A stretch of DNA of 64,000 bases from Setaria digitata (Eukaryota > Nematoda > Chromadorea > Rhabditida > Setariidae), in contig RCAB01000371.1 of NCBI GenBank assembly GCA_003640385.1, positions 1 to 64,000 on the forward strand. Reading direction: 5' to 3'. Position numbers and translations under genes: made by a program. This document shows positions 1 to 12,950 of the stretch, one piece after another. The number at the start of each line of letters is the position of its first letter. The first letter of the stretch is position 1. The notes below the pieces were generated by a model that was given only the letters and a program-made list of their open reading frames with translations, had not been told where the DNA came from and did no database searches.

Positions 1-1905
1 CTGAGGTAAAAGGAGAGTGATACGGTAGATTACAAAGCGAATGATAAAGGTACTGATGGAAACACACTTGATTTCATCTAGAATTGAGAAAGAATGAACG
101 AGGAAAGAGAGATAGAAAGAGGTAGAATGAAAGCTTTTTCCGGTGGAAAACAGAAACCTTTTTAGAAACGGTATGTTATCTAGATGTACAGTATCGATGC
201 GTTGAAAAAACAAAACTGATCAAGAGATTGGTTAAAAGGGGAACTAACCTAAATTGAAGATTGAAGAAATCAGTCTTTCATTAACAAGATGACCAATTCG
301 TTCCATTCTGGGAGGTGAAGAGTGGAATTTTACATTTACGAAAGGGAATAAGGTAGCGAGTAGAAAATAGCAGGAGATGATAACAAGTGGAAAATATCAA
401 GAAGTGATAAGTAGAAATATCAAAAGTGAAATGTAGCCGTATTTTTTTGGTTATGTTTGAAAATAAGCACTTATCTGCGTTTGTTTTTTTTTAAATTTAC
501 CTGCTGGATAATCTTTCTGATTGATTTGTGCAAAAAAGTGAATAGTTTTCAATGGCGAATTTTACAATTTTGTTTGAAAATTTCTTGTCATACTTTTTTT
601 TCCAAACTCTGTCCATTGTATTTGATGCAATCTTTACAATATGTAGCAGGATTAGATAAAACAGTGAATCCCTAGACTGGATAATAGTGTAGTTTTGATT
701 GGATAACTAGACTAGCTTAACTAATTAACTTGCCATATTTTTACCTGCCATTATTTCCAGGTTACCTCTACCAAATATTTACATATGTGAAGGAAATTGC
801 AGTTTTTGTTATAAGAATACACGATAGAAATAATGGATGCATTTCTGTTACAAAGTATAACATTCATTAAGCATGCAAAGGAGAAGTTTATTTACAAAAT
901 GTTAGCTAACTAACATATTTAAATACCAAAATAATGTTCTAACATGATCAGTTTAAGTTTAACCCGATCACGATCACTTTACTATGATCAGTTCAATACA
1001 GGCTCTAATACGAGAAGCTTGACCCTAACTCTGTTACCGTCACTTTAACTCTATCATGATCAGTTTAATTCTAACTCTAACATGAGAAGCTGGTTAAGTC
1101 GATGATAATGTTACATGATATCAGTAAATAAATTTAAGCATTATTTGATTATTTTTAAAAAGAAATTCAAAATGAGTTCAGTTCAAATAAAAAGACTGAA
1201 CAAAAACAATTGTTAGGCCGAATAAACTATCTTTTAAAAAATGTGAATTAAAAATAAAAGATATTACTGACAAATATGAGCGAGTAAAACGGAACGATAT
1301 TAAGTTTTTCGATCTAAAGTAACATGCTTGACCTTATGCTGGATTTTTATCTATTTCAAATAAATTTTTGAGATGGAGAAGTGTTCTGCATTTTTTATGT
1401 TTTCGAAATTTCTACAATTTATTGAATCTAGTCTGGAGGAACCTAGACAAACCAGGTTACTCTGCTCAAATTACTGATAATCTTCCGAATTTGAAGCAGC
1501 AAATGTATCTCGGCACCAAGTTAAACACGAACAAACGCCACTTTAAAATCTTTAAGAATTCTTCTTTTTTTTTTTTATGAATCTCATTACAAAAAATTAA
1601 AACTTTTCTTTTGTAAATTTCATTACTAAAAATCAGAACTTATAGCTTAGTTTGATGATGCACTAAGCTATTATTTCTACAATACAAATTGGGGCATTTA
1701 TGTTGTCGAAATTCATAACTTATGGAGCTCTGGTGCTGTAAAAGATGCTGACCAATGTCCAGTATTGTTTTTACATTCCTGGAAATAAATTAACAAATTT
1801 ATTCGTGAATATTTCCGGCACAGCCTGCTCTGTAGTCGAAATTCTTCAAAAATAATTGAATTTTCTTCTTTTTTTTCTTTTTTTTTTTTTTTAGCAAATA
1901 TTTAA
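1..1905. other. Intergenic, downstream of the ADAMTS gene
   Basis: No convincing coding exon on either strand. The longest open frames (plus 457-675 and 1368-1580) have no family resemblance and no splice partners. The stretch holds AT-rich unique sequence, T-tracts near 1565-1580 and 1870-1892, and the degenerate repeat at 936-1092. Confidence 0.6.
936..1092. repeat. Degenerate two-copy tandem repeat
   Basis: Two imperfect copies share CACTTTA, ATGATCAGTT, a TCTAA..CGAGAAGCT / TCTAACATGAGAAGCT stretch and ACCCTAACTCT-like spacers, with a period of roughly 65-85 nt. The GATCA tetrad recurs several times (ATGATCAG, CCGATCACGATCAC). Confidence 0.5.
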
Positions 1906-2900
1906 CTACGATTGAAAGTAAATGAAAAAAAAAATGAGAAGACTAGAAAATGTGATGGTAAATATGTTAACCATTAAGAAACAAGTCCGTTTTTCCGTGT
2001 ATTCATCTTTTATGTTACACGTGGAGCAAAGTCTAACACGTTGTTTCACGCCGAAACCGCATGAAATTGAACATGCTGACCATTCACTCCACTGTAGCTC
2101 ATCAGCTGAAATATTCTAGGAGGAGTAGTATTACACCTTACAGCTACGCTCATTATCACGTACGCTGAATTTAAAGTCTTTTCTTTTACATCTGCTTATC
2201 ATAATGCTTTTTCCATTCAGCGAATGAATTTACTACATTTAATTTTAATTAAAAATAATACTTTAAATTATTTTTGCTAAGGTTATGTCGTCTGTTTGCC
2301 TTCAAATCTGAAATGATTACCTGCATAAAAGGCAAAAAATAAATTATTAATGCTTAAATTGAAATATATTTTTAACCTGTGCATTCGCCATAGCATAACT
2401 GACGTTGCCTATAAGTTGAATGACGTTCCTGTCCACTAATAAACGTACGTTTTCTTAAACGAAAGCCTTTTTGTCCACAATTTAAAGCAGTACAATTACT
2501 CCATTTCGACCACTCTGACCATACTTTAAATTCATTTTTTTTTTTTTTTTTAAATAGTTGAATCTCAAATAGTATCAGTTTTTTTTCTTTTTTTTTTTTT
2601 TAATAGTAAAATGTCAAATGGAAAAAACTTTTCCATAGCCGTAATTGAAAATTTATTTTATATACTTTTCTTTTTCGAAAAATTAATTTATTCAATAACA
2701 TAATTTATGCTAATTTGTAGCATACCTTGCAAGAGTTATTACATAATTGATCACGACTATTATTGCAACTTATTTACAAAAGTATTTTGTTTAATGCTTA
2801 ACATTAATAGCAATAACAATAATTAATAACTATCAATTAATGATTAGTATTTAATAATTAATCAATTAATAATAGCAATGATAATAATAATAATAATAAC

Positions 2901-2949
<49 letters not shown>

Positions 2950-5900
2950 GTAATAATAACAATAGTAATAATAATAATAGTATTAGTAGTAGTAATAATA
3001 ATACCAATAATAGTAATAATGAACAATTAGAAAAGTATGAACTTTTTTTTAATTTCAGAAGATTTTTGTTAAAAAATTTTCAACGGAATTAAATAACTTC
3101 TTATCATACATTGATCACTTGTTCGATTATTGAGTGCAATTTTAGCATGTTCTCGAATTATTCTCGTGTCATCATTGCTTGACAGTATCCGAATTCGTCT
3201 TGGACAATGTGATGGCAATGCAACAACTGCTTGTCCATTACATTCCAATTTCTGTTAGCTTTGGAATTTTTTTTTCCATATTTCGTTCAAGAAGAAATTT
3301 ATCATTAATTAATAAAAAAAGAAAAAACGGTTACTTATTTCAATAAAGTTTACCAATCATTTGAAAATCTTTGAGTTATGAAGCATAATTTAAAAAAAAA
3401 AAAAAAGAAAACTAGAAAATCTGTTGAAATAAAAAATTCTTTATACTTATTTCTTTTTCAAAGTTAAAAAAAAATTGAAAGTCAATATCTGTAGAATTTC
3501 TCAGCAAATTAGTTTCATGAATTTTTAAACGAATGAAACATTAAGCACCCTGCATCGACCTTTAATACAGTAATGTTCTCTACCGCACGGTGTTCCGTCC
3601 GGAAAAATACTGGTTGTCCGGATTTGATTGTGTGGCAGTAAACACCTTAAAAATTATGCACTGAGGAAGACTTCTTTCTTAACCTATTTTTTAATCACCA
3701 GTGAGTGATGGTGGCATGAAAAAATGTAGAAATATTCCTAATTTTTCAATTTTTTTTTTTTTTTTTTATGGAAGAAATTGTTTGGAATTTTCGAAAACCA
3801 ACTTCAATTTGCTAAGAAATTTCTGCAAGAAATATATTATTTGTTCGTCAAATTTTCTTCATTATGGGGAAATTTTTTTTAATAATGAACTAATTATTTA
3901 AATTCGGATACCATATTTTACATAGGTCACCATAATATTGCATTCCTTTTCCTGTCAAATTTTTGGTTGTTGGATCATCGCTATCACGAAGCTTTGTACA
4001 ACTTTCGGTAGCATATTGTTCTACCGTTAGGCCTTTACATTTCTGATGTACATTTTAATAATAATTTATGATTAATAAATGACCTATGCTAAAAAAAAAA
4101 AAGTAAAACAAAACGAAAATGTAGCAATTGAAATGTCTTTTCATACTTATTTTCTTCAATGTATGAAGATTCCGATAAATATGATTGCATTAATTAAGAT
4201 TATAATCGATAAGATTACCTTTTTTTGACAACGAATTCCACGTGTATCATCACCGTAACAATATGATCCACCATTATGTGGGCTAGAATTAATTCAAACT
4301 TAAGAATTTAATTTTTTTTTTTTTAGAACAAAGCAAAATACTGTACGTCACTTTTTTTTTTTTTTTTTTTAAATAGTAATTTGCTATTAAAACTCCAACA
4401 AATTACAAATATTCACAATTTGCTTAACATTATTAGCAAATTTTCACCAAAAAAAAAGGCTTAGAAAAAAGACTAAAAAAATTCAATTTTTTGGAATAAA
4501 ATCAAAAAAATTAACACATAGCTGTTTTTTTTTTGCTCTTTTTTCCTGCTGCTTAAATATGAGGTAATGCTGATATGATAAAAATATTGCTCACAATGGA
4601 TTATCACAAATTCGTGTTGAACGACGAACTCTTATCTGTCCATTTATTTCACATGGAACACACTTCGATGTACAACTGCCATATTTTAGTTCTTTCCAGT
4701 TACTCCAACTACCGTGCCTTAAAATGGCATCTTCTGATGTTGTCGGGATACACTGACCTCGGATACACCACTTAAAATTCAATTTTAAAATGTAAAATTT
4801 TCAAACTATGAAGCAAAAAGAAAAAAAATATACTTTAAAGAATTAATGCTTAATAAAATTTTAAGAACTTCTTTCATTCAGTTTTTCCTTTTTTTTTTTT
4901 TTTCTTATTAAACAAATTTCAAATAACAAAATAACTAATTGAAGACTTTTTTTGAACTCGCTAAATTCCTAATGAGTTAAAAATATTATAATTATAATAA
5001 ATTGGACATAAAATTTTGTATTAAACAAATCATCAAATATTTTTTTTTTTTGAAATAAAAAAACTAAAATTGAACATAGAATTTAAAAAATAAATTAGAA
5101 ACTTAGAAAAAAAAAAGAAAGAAAAAATTACCATTTGATGTCCACAGTATGAATATTCAAGTGCTGGATGAGCACTACGTATGATACCTTCACCATTACT
5201 ACACCAAATCATTTTACAAACATTCTGCATGAATAATTTTTCAGTTTTAAACAATAATTTACCATAAATTTCAACTAATTAAAATTTATTAGCATTGTTA
5301 TTATTATCATTATTATTATTTCTATAATTATCATTGATAGTTTAGCTAGTTAGCTTATTAGTATCATTCAACAATGATCATTTATTTAATGGCTGCAAAT
5401 TCCCAAATTCTGGAATATATTTTTTCTCTTTTCTTTTTTCTAAAAGAAATTTTTTTTGAAATTATTAATTGTGAAATTTTTTTAAGGAAAAAAAAAATCA
5501 AAAAACTTGAAATGTTGAAACTTGCCTTACATTAATATGTTCTCCATGTTTAACTTCATGTTTCCAACATTCTCCATGAAACTGTATACATTGCTCATCC
5601 AAAGTATACAATTGTCCACTTCGAATGATTGGATTTCGTTTGTATCGCAAATTACTTCGTCTCAAACAATTTTCATTCTTATCCAATTCCTGCAAAATAT
5701 GATTTTTTTTTTTTAAAAAAAAAGACTTTCTTTTAGGACGAAAACTTGAAATAAATTTTAATCAATTAAAAAATTTGAACAAAATTACGGATGCATTTTA
5801 GAATTTACATTTTTACATTGCATAAGCAAAAAAGAAAAGGAAAAATGTATGATGAAATATCTGTTAAAAATAGATGAATGAAAAATTTGGAACAAAATTT

Positions 5901-8900
5901 GATAAAAAATAACGACAAAAGTCAGCGATAAAAGAATAAATTTGGTGTTTGTAAAACAAAATTGAACATTTTTTTGATTATATTTGAAAAAGAAAAAAAA
6001 AATTAGTTAATCTCATTCAATTGTAACATATGAGCATTTATTGAAATTCCAATTCACATTAGTTCCCATCCAATTGTTTAATTGGAATTATCTAATCACT
6101 ATTTTACTGATAGAAGCATTCTTACAGTGATAAAAAGATTTAACTCTTGAACACTACATGGTGACCATAGTGTTCGTCCACTGCCAATTGAGGTTGACAT
6201 AATACAACACGACTCATTACAACCATTTTCACCGTCATGTTTCATACCCAAACTAAAAATTAAAATTGAAAACGTTTTCAAACTTATCATTTCGTCATTT
6301 TATATTTTCAAAGAAAAAAACTGTTGTTTTTTTGATTTTGTAAAAGTTGAAAGAATTTCAGTAGAAGCACTACTTTGTAAATCGAATAATATGTATTTTT
6401 TCAGAATGGAACAATTGGAACGGAAAGTAAAAATATTCTATTAAAATTTTAATTCGAAATCAGTAAAAATATAATTTAATTGAATTAATTTCAAGATGTC
6501 TGTCTGTTACTGTTATTTGAATTTTTTATTTCTTTTTTAAATGATATCAAAAATATTTGATTTAACTGAGTTTATTAATGAAAATGCATTATAAAAAGTG
6601 ATCATCTTTTTTAAAATTTAATTAATTAATCTTTATCTTGCGATAACCGTAAAATAAATTTTATCCGTTCACATTCACTTTCTTTCTTGTTTTTGCTTGT
6701 TTATTTAATTTTGCTTCTGATAAAAGAAATTTTAAAATGATATTAGTGATAACAAATGTATCGATGATAATAAATCTCTTATTTGCATGCGTCATAAAAA
6801 CGACTGACAAAAGAAACATCAAATTATAGATGCAAAAATGATAAAAATTTAATTAACCAATTATACAAATTGATAATCCTTGGCTCCGATAAGGAACAAA
6901 AAAAAAAATTTTTAAATGATATCAAAAATGATAAATATATCGGTGGTAATAAATTTTCCTCTTTGCTTACATTATGAAAGTGACTAGCAGAAGTGCCAAG
7001 TGGCAAAATTTAATTAATTGATAATTTATCACACGAACTTGTGGCCCATTTCATGTGCAATGATAAAAACAGCGCTAAAATCAAACGCTTCACTTATTGT
7101 ACAACTTCTTGTCTCACTACACATACCATTCACCGGTGCATAACCGGCTAATGTCCGTACCGTGCCATGATATAAATCATATCTAGAACGATATTTTTCA
7201 AATTGAATATCAAAATTTTAATGAATATGTTTTATTCATTTTAGTAGCATTTTTTTGTGTTTTTTTTTTTTTTGCTTTGAAACAACAAAAAATAAAGCAA
7301 GTTAAAGACGAAAATATTCATCCAAATTTTATTAATTTATTTTTCTTGCATATGTATTCAATCATTTGCAATTTATTATTACTATGATTTTGTATTTCAT
7401 TTGAGTAAAAAATTCGGTTTTTTTCTTTTTTGAAAGATGAAAAACAAAACGAAAAATTTTTACTTTTCAATTACATTGATTAATTTTTATTATATTATAA
7501 TTTATTATTTGAATTTCATGCTTTATTCGATCTTTATGTCAACTTTTTTTTTTTTTTTTTTTTTTTTTGCATTTTTTAAAATCGAAAAATGAAAACTGAA
7601 GAGAAATGAAAGAAAAACAACAGATATTCATTCGAATCTTACCAATTTACCTCGTGATACATGCAGTTAATTAAATGTAATTTACTAATTATCATGCTAA
7701 CTTTGCTAAATATTGAAAAATTATCAAATTTTTTAGACATATTCACAATGTGCAATTGAAATTTTGATCGAAATAACTTACCCAGTGAAAAGTAACGCAT
7801 GATCCCATTGTTTAGTATTTTCGCTATTTCGATTAATTTTAGACTGATAAGTGCAAAATAGATCTAATAAGCGTGCTGCATCACCACTACCATGCAAATT
7901 GCGCAACATTTCAACCTTTTCAAGAACTTTTTCTTTTTTTTTTTGCAAAAAAAAAAAAAAAAACAAAAATAAAAACTTTTCTAAATTTTCTCATTTTAAT
8001 TGTCTAGTCAAAAATAAAGTGAACGTAAGAATGGATTAGCTTTTTCCTGTCGTTTTCATTTTTCATTATTTAATAGAGACATTTTTAATAAATGAAAAGG
8101 AAATAAAACTGTCAATTATATTATAACAAGAAGTTGTTTGTTAATTTTTAAAATCTCATTAAATGAACAGACAATTAATGTTAGTCATAATTAACTTGAA
8201 TAATTATCAATCTGGTCAAAATTGCTTAAATTAATAGTTTTATTCTTTTTCCACCGTGTTTTTTCCTTTCGTCACTTTNAGTTACTTTTAGTTAATTTAA
8301 CACTATTAGTAATCCATTTGTGATAATCAAATTAATTCTACCAAAATTATTATTGCTAATTTAGCTTATAATAGTTTAGAAAAGCAAAAGATATTGCAGA
8401 AATGCTTTTCCTTTTGTTTTTGTTTTTTTTTTTTTAAGAATTTTAATGGATGTAAAGCACAATTAAATATTTCTTCTCTCATTCCTTTACTAATAAAATC
8501 TTTTTTTTTTTTCTTAAGTGGAGGTGTTTTTTCCTTTCGTCACTTTTTAAAGAATTTTAATAATTATTAGAAGAAATAAAAGGAATTACCGGCGGTATTT
8601 TCATAACAGCGTAATAATTTACAACTATCTGAACAGATTGATTTAATGATGGATGTCCAAATAATGCATTAATCTGAAATATTTAAATAAATTCATTTTT
8701 ATAATTATTAAAAAATAACTTTTCTTCATTCGATTTTACGCTAATAAAAAAAATCACCTATTTTAAAATCATTTAAATCATTTTTTTTTGTAAGTTGATA
8801 ATATTGTTACATGCTAAATAGATTTACTGTTAGCTATATTACTTCAAGTTGAATAATTTAATAAATTCCCAGTACATTTGGGCAATTAAAACAAGTTTAA

Positions 8901-11900
8901 TTAATTAATCAAATTGTCAGAAAAAATTTACATTATCTATAATTGCAAATACATAAGTTTTAAGCACTGATTCTGCCTTACTCTCATACATTTTTTGGAA
9001 ATGTAACCAAAGTGCATCGTCGACAAATAGTCCAAGTTCAATCGTTAATTCATTGCTCCTAGAATTGATTAAAACTTTGCAAATATTTTTTACAGATTTC
9101 CAAATTCAAGAAATTGAATTCAAATTTGAATATCGCTTTGATAATATTAAATAATATATAATAAAAATGTTTCGATTTGTTTGATTCTCTTAACAAACTG
9201 AACTATTACCAAAATTTTTCAGGAACTGATGGAAGCAATAAATTTTCAGTTCTTCGTGAAATTGTTTCTGAAAACAAAAGCAATTTCTGCGAGGCAATTT
9301 TATTAAGATTATACAATAGCAGAGGTTAAATTTTCAAAATATTTCTGATCATTTTTTTAATCATTTTCTCTTTCCATTTAAATAATATCAAATTGAGCTG
9401 ATAAAAATAAACAAAAGTTTTGCAAATATATCAATCTACAACAGTAATAATCTAGCGAAAAATTAGCTAGCAATAACAACTATTTTATATTTATTGCAAC
9501 ATCTTATTGGTTCAAAAAAATTTAATTTCAAAATTATTTAATTATAGAAAAAAAAAATATGATAACTATGAAGATTTCGCTTATTTCTTTTCAATAACTT
9601 CTGCCAAACCTTTTTTTTCAAATTATTTTTTTCACAAATTGTTTTTGTATTTTGAGTATATTGTATTCAAAACAGTGATAATATCCCATTTTTTATTTAC
9701 AACGCAATTTCGAAGGACGAAAGTAATCGCAATTAAATAATTAAAATTGTACTGCTTGAAGTTCCTGCAACCAGTTCACTATTTTCGCTAACGGAATTAT
9801 CATTTCTTTTTGGCGACTGATAACTTATGCCATAATTATTCTTGATAAAAATAACCCTTTTCTGAAATGGAAAATGCTAATTCAATAAGTAATTCAAACT
9901 TCTTCTTTTAACCATCAATTTAAGTAGAAAAATTCTTTGTCAAAAGATTTTACTCCATTCACTAAATAAATAGAAATAATTAATAATTGATTCGAATTTT
10001 GTTAATTTCAAAGTTGAAAAAAATAATGCAATGAATAAAATTCTTAATAAAATTGTAATAGAATTTTCTAATTCTTAGTTTCACTTTAATATTAAAAAAT
10101 TTTTGTTTTTTGAAATTTTCGATTACCCCAAATTGCTAAAAAATAAAATAAAATGATTTTTTATTTGTTTTTTATTATTACAAAGTAATTAAATTTTGGA
10201 ATTCAATTTTCGCTCTATAATTTTAATTTAATTAATCAAATTTACTAAGTTAATTTCTTGCGTAATATTAAAATAAGCAAATATTTCATGAAATGGTTTA
10301 TACTAAAACAGTAGCATTTACCTGTTCTTGCTGCATGTCATTTGACTTTCGTGAAGCCTGAACGTACGCTGTTTCCATTGTTATATTATCACCAGCATAT
10401 TGTTTAAAAATGCCTTAATTATACGTGTACTATAGGTATGATAATTATGAGTATTCACTTACTATAAATATTCCTAATTACAATTGCACTATAATTATAT
10501 GGCTAATTATACGTGTACTATGCCTAATTATCGTCGACCAAAAGGTATCTAAGATTGCGTAAGCATGNGCGTGTGCTACGACTATGCCTAATTATCGTCG
10601 ACCAAAAGGTATCTAAGATTGCGTAAGCATGCTTAATCGGAGACGTGCTAGGAATGTGGATAATTATAGATGAAAAAATGATATGAGAAAGAGGTTAATT
10701 ATAGTTAAATTTTCTTATGCTGTTTTTGAGCAGAGAATGAATCTGCTTCATTCTGCCACTGATAATTTTTTCCGGAAAGCTTTAATCATTTTTCTGTCTA
10801 GTCTGCATTTAATCTCTTCCGGAAAAATTTTTCNCTTTTGAGCAGAGAATGAATCTGCTTTATTCTGCCAATGATAATTTTTTCCGGAAAGCTTTAATCA
10901 TTTTTCTCTCTAGTCTGCATTTAATCTCTTCCGGAAAAATTTTTCAGTTAATGAATTATTTTTCTTTCTATTTTGTTTACTCAATGCTTTTTTTAGTGAC
11001 TAATTTAGAACGCCGAAGTTTATTTGTGCAATATTTTTCATTAATTTTTTATAATTAATTTTCAAAAAAAAAAAAAAGACCGTATTCTGAACTGTTACTA
11101 TCGCTAGTGATACTTATCACAGAAATGAAAAATTAAAAACTTATTAACATAAAAGCAATTTTTTCAGTCATCAATTCTGACTAGATGCTTATTAAAATTT
11201 AAAATTTCAATTACAATTTTTAATACGCTGATAATTCTTTCTCCCAAAAAATGAATTACTTCGATAAAAAATTAATTTCGTACGATGATTTTTGTTGGCA
11301 CAAATTTATTTTTCAACAATGCTGACTTTTACAAAAGCATTAAATTGGAAAAGTAGCGATGAAATTTTCTAATTTAATTTTAAAAATATAGGTATTTACA
11401 ATAATAAGTTAATTGAATTTAGAAAAGCAATGATTCGTATATTTATACTGGTTACTAATTTAAGTGTTTATTAGCTATGCTATACTTTTAAACGTCAGGT
11501 GTAAATTGAACGTCCAAAAAAAAAAAAGTTATATGTAACGCATAGCTAAAGCTAGAAAACTGGAAAAGGAGCTACCGAATCAGATAAATGTATATTTATA
11601 TCATTTAATTATAGTCGTAATTAGATTTATAATCAGTAGTTTTTTTTTTTTCACTTATATTGTTCTTAGAATTTGTTAAGAAAAATACACATGCATATAA
11701 ATCATTATAGTGAAACACTCAAATACGATAGGTGAAATTGGAGGGTTTGAAAGTAAATTAAAAGTTGAGGATTGAAAACTTATTCAAACTCGACTGAAAT
11801 CGCATTTTAAAACTTGGAATTGATGAAAGAACTTTTAATTTAGAGATAAACTTACTTGACACTGTAAAAGATGCCGGAAAATTGATGAAATGTTGTGGAA

Positions 11901-12950
11901 ATGGGCGAATATTTGATAAAATTTGCCTTCCATTACTCTTTAATAAATGTATATGATAAGAAAAAAAGGAGAAAAAAGTAAATAAGTAAGTAAAATTTAA
12001 AAAGAAATATTAATTTTTTAAAAATTCACTCCTTTTGTTGCATTTTAAAATATTAAATTAACTAAATTAATTAGAACATCTCAAAAAAAAAAAAAAAAAA
12101 AAAACGAAAAAACATCGTGTTACACATCTTTCTGATAAATATCATTCTGTTATCAGCCTGATAATTATTTCCGAGCACTAAAAGTTATTTTCATACATTA
12201 TCTATATANGAAAAGAAAAAACGAAAAAACATCGTGTTATCACATCTTTCTGATAAATATCATTCTGTTATCAGCCTGATAATTATTTCCGAGCACTAAA
12301 AGTTATTTTCATACATTATCTATATAAAACCAACTTTTTTTTTTTTTGAAAAATGTTTCGTCTTTCTTTTTTTTCTTTTGTTAATGAATTTATTCAATTT
12401 TAAACAAAAACTGGAGGGAATTTAATCATTACTTTAAACAAATATCATTTTTTTCTAAATTATCACAAGAAATGACTGATTTTTTTTCGTTTGATACTTT
12501 TCATATTTATTTAATTTTTGTTCCAATTAATGCTTTCTTTTCATATTTTAATTAAGGCTTCTGGTTCAAAAAGAAAAAAGTAAATAATGACAGCAGTATA
12601 AACAAGCACTATTATGGCGGCATTGTAAATAAAAACAGATTGTTAATAATTGTGCAGCAAATATTGAAATATCAATTTTTTGCTTGGAAATATAAAATTA
12701 TCTTAGACTTCTGGTTCAAAAAAAAAGAATAAAAAGAATAAAAAGAATATAAAATTATAAAAGAAAAAACAAAAAAGCTTGAAGTTATTATTTTTATGTA
12801 CAGATTTTTGCTATTTAAGAAATATGACAAAGTTAGAAACTAATGTTAGATATCAGCTGAACCTTTTCAATTCATCTAATCTTTTCACATTTACCTGTCG
12901 TTATTTATAATAAGTATTAAAATTGCCAGAATTGGCTTCTCGTAACACAT
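1906..12950 (-). CDS. ADAMTS-family secreted zinc metalloprotease (spliced, about 19 exons)
   Basis: Extracellular-matrix protease of the metzincin ADAMTS family. Exons 5' to 3': 12950-12895 and 11935-11856 (both tentative), 10368-10322, 9861-9753, 9267-9210, 9058-8932, 8673-8590, 7915-7782, 7182-7039, 6252-6126, 5689-5531, 5224-5132, 4770-4595, 4282-4219, 4042-3912, 3645-3549, 3251-3110, 2523-2377, 2105-1906. All phases agree, giving about 724 residues. The tentative first exon encodes a signal-like MCYEKPILAILILII. The zinc site HEMGHNLGMKHD (about 275-286) is formed across the 7039/6252 junction, with a Met-turn (CCIMS) just after it. Next come a disintegrin-like region (about 323-415), a first thrombospondin repeat (HGSWSNW), a Cys-rich region with DGTPCG, two C-terminal thrombospondin repeats (WSEWSKWSNC; WSEWSACSISC) and a hydrophobic tail. 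The prodomain is unusually short and no long spacer is seen. Introns 1, 2 and the 7.9-8.6 kb intron contain Ns. I cannot tell which worm ADAMTS (adt-1/2/3, gon-1, mig-17) is the ortholog. The first two exons are about 45% sure; the rest is secure. Confidence 0.88.
2869..3020. repeat. AAT trinucleotide microsatellite
   Basis: About 150 nt of interrupted (AAT)n with AAC and AGT variants. It lies in the ADAMTS intron between the exons at 3110 and 2523. Such arrays are prone to length change and to assembly error. Confidence 0.9.
6729..6990. repeat. Diverged duplicated block in ADAMTS intron
   Basis: Two related stretches of about 85 nt (6729-6815 and 6907-6990) share TTTAAATGATAT, TATCG.TG.TAATAAAT and a CTCTT-TTTGC....ACATTATGA/GCGTCATAA-like end. 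They lie between the exons carrying HEMGH and LGMKHD. Neither copy is open for long on either strand. Confidence 0.45.
8256..8547. repeat. 23-nt direct repeat bounding the N at 8279
   Basis: The 23 bases ending just before the N (8256-8278, GTGTTTTTTCCTTTCGTCAC plus TTT) recur at 8525-8547. One copy abuts the gap base, so a contig end may really belong near 8547. The segment is intronic in the ADAMTS gene, between exons 8673-8590 and 7915-7782. Confidence 0.7.
10518..10632. repeat. Near-identical direct repeat around the N at 10568
   Basis: About 50 bases from CTATGCCTAATTATCGTCGA to GCGTAAGCATG occur immediately before the N and again at about 10582-10632. This looks like two overlapping contig ends joined with one gap base. 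It is intronic in the ADAMTS model. Confidence 0.85.
10724..10945. repeat. Near-identical 110-nt direct repeat around the N at 10834
   Basis: The unit starting TTTTGAGCAGAGAATGAATC and ending GGAAAAATTTTTC lies on both sides of the single N, offset by 112 nt, with a few substitutions (e.g. GCCACTG versus GCCAATG). This is most simply an unmerged contig overlap or two haplotypes placed in series. Confidence 0.85.
12100..12326. repeat. Near-identical 110-nt direct repeat around the N at 12209
   Basis: The unit from CGAAAAAACATCGTG to ACATTATCTATATA appears on both sides of the N, offset by 117 nt, with one indel (GTTACACAT versus GTTATCACAT). It lies in the tentative first ADAMTS intron. Same interpretation as the two repeats at 10.5-10.9 kb. 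Confidence 0.85.

Noticed and set aside
4591..4775. Plus-strand frame opposite the first thrombospondin repeat
   Set aside because: The minus strand encodes the repeat with family cysteines and valid splice sites; the plus frame is its shadow.
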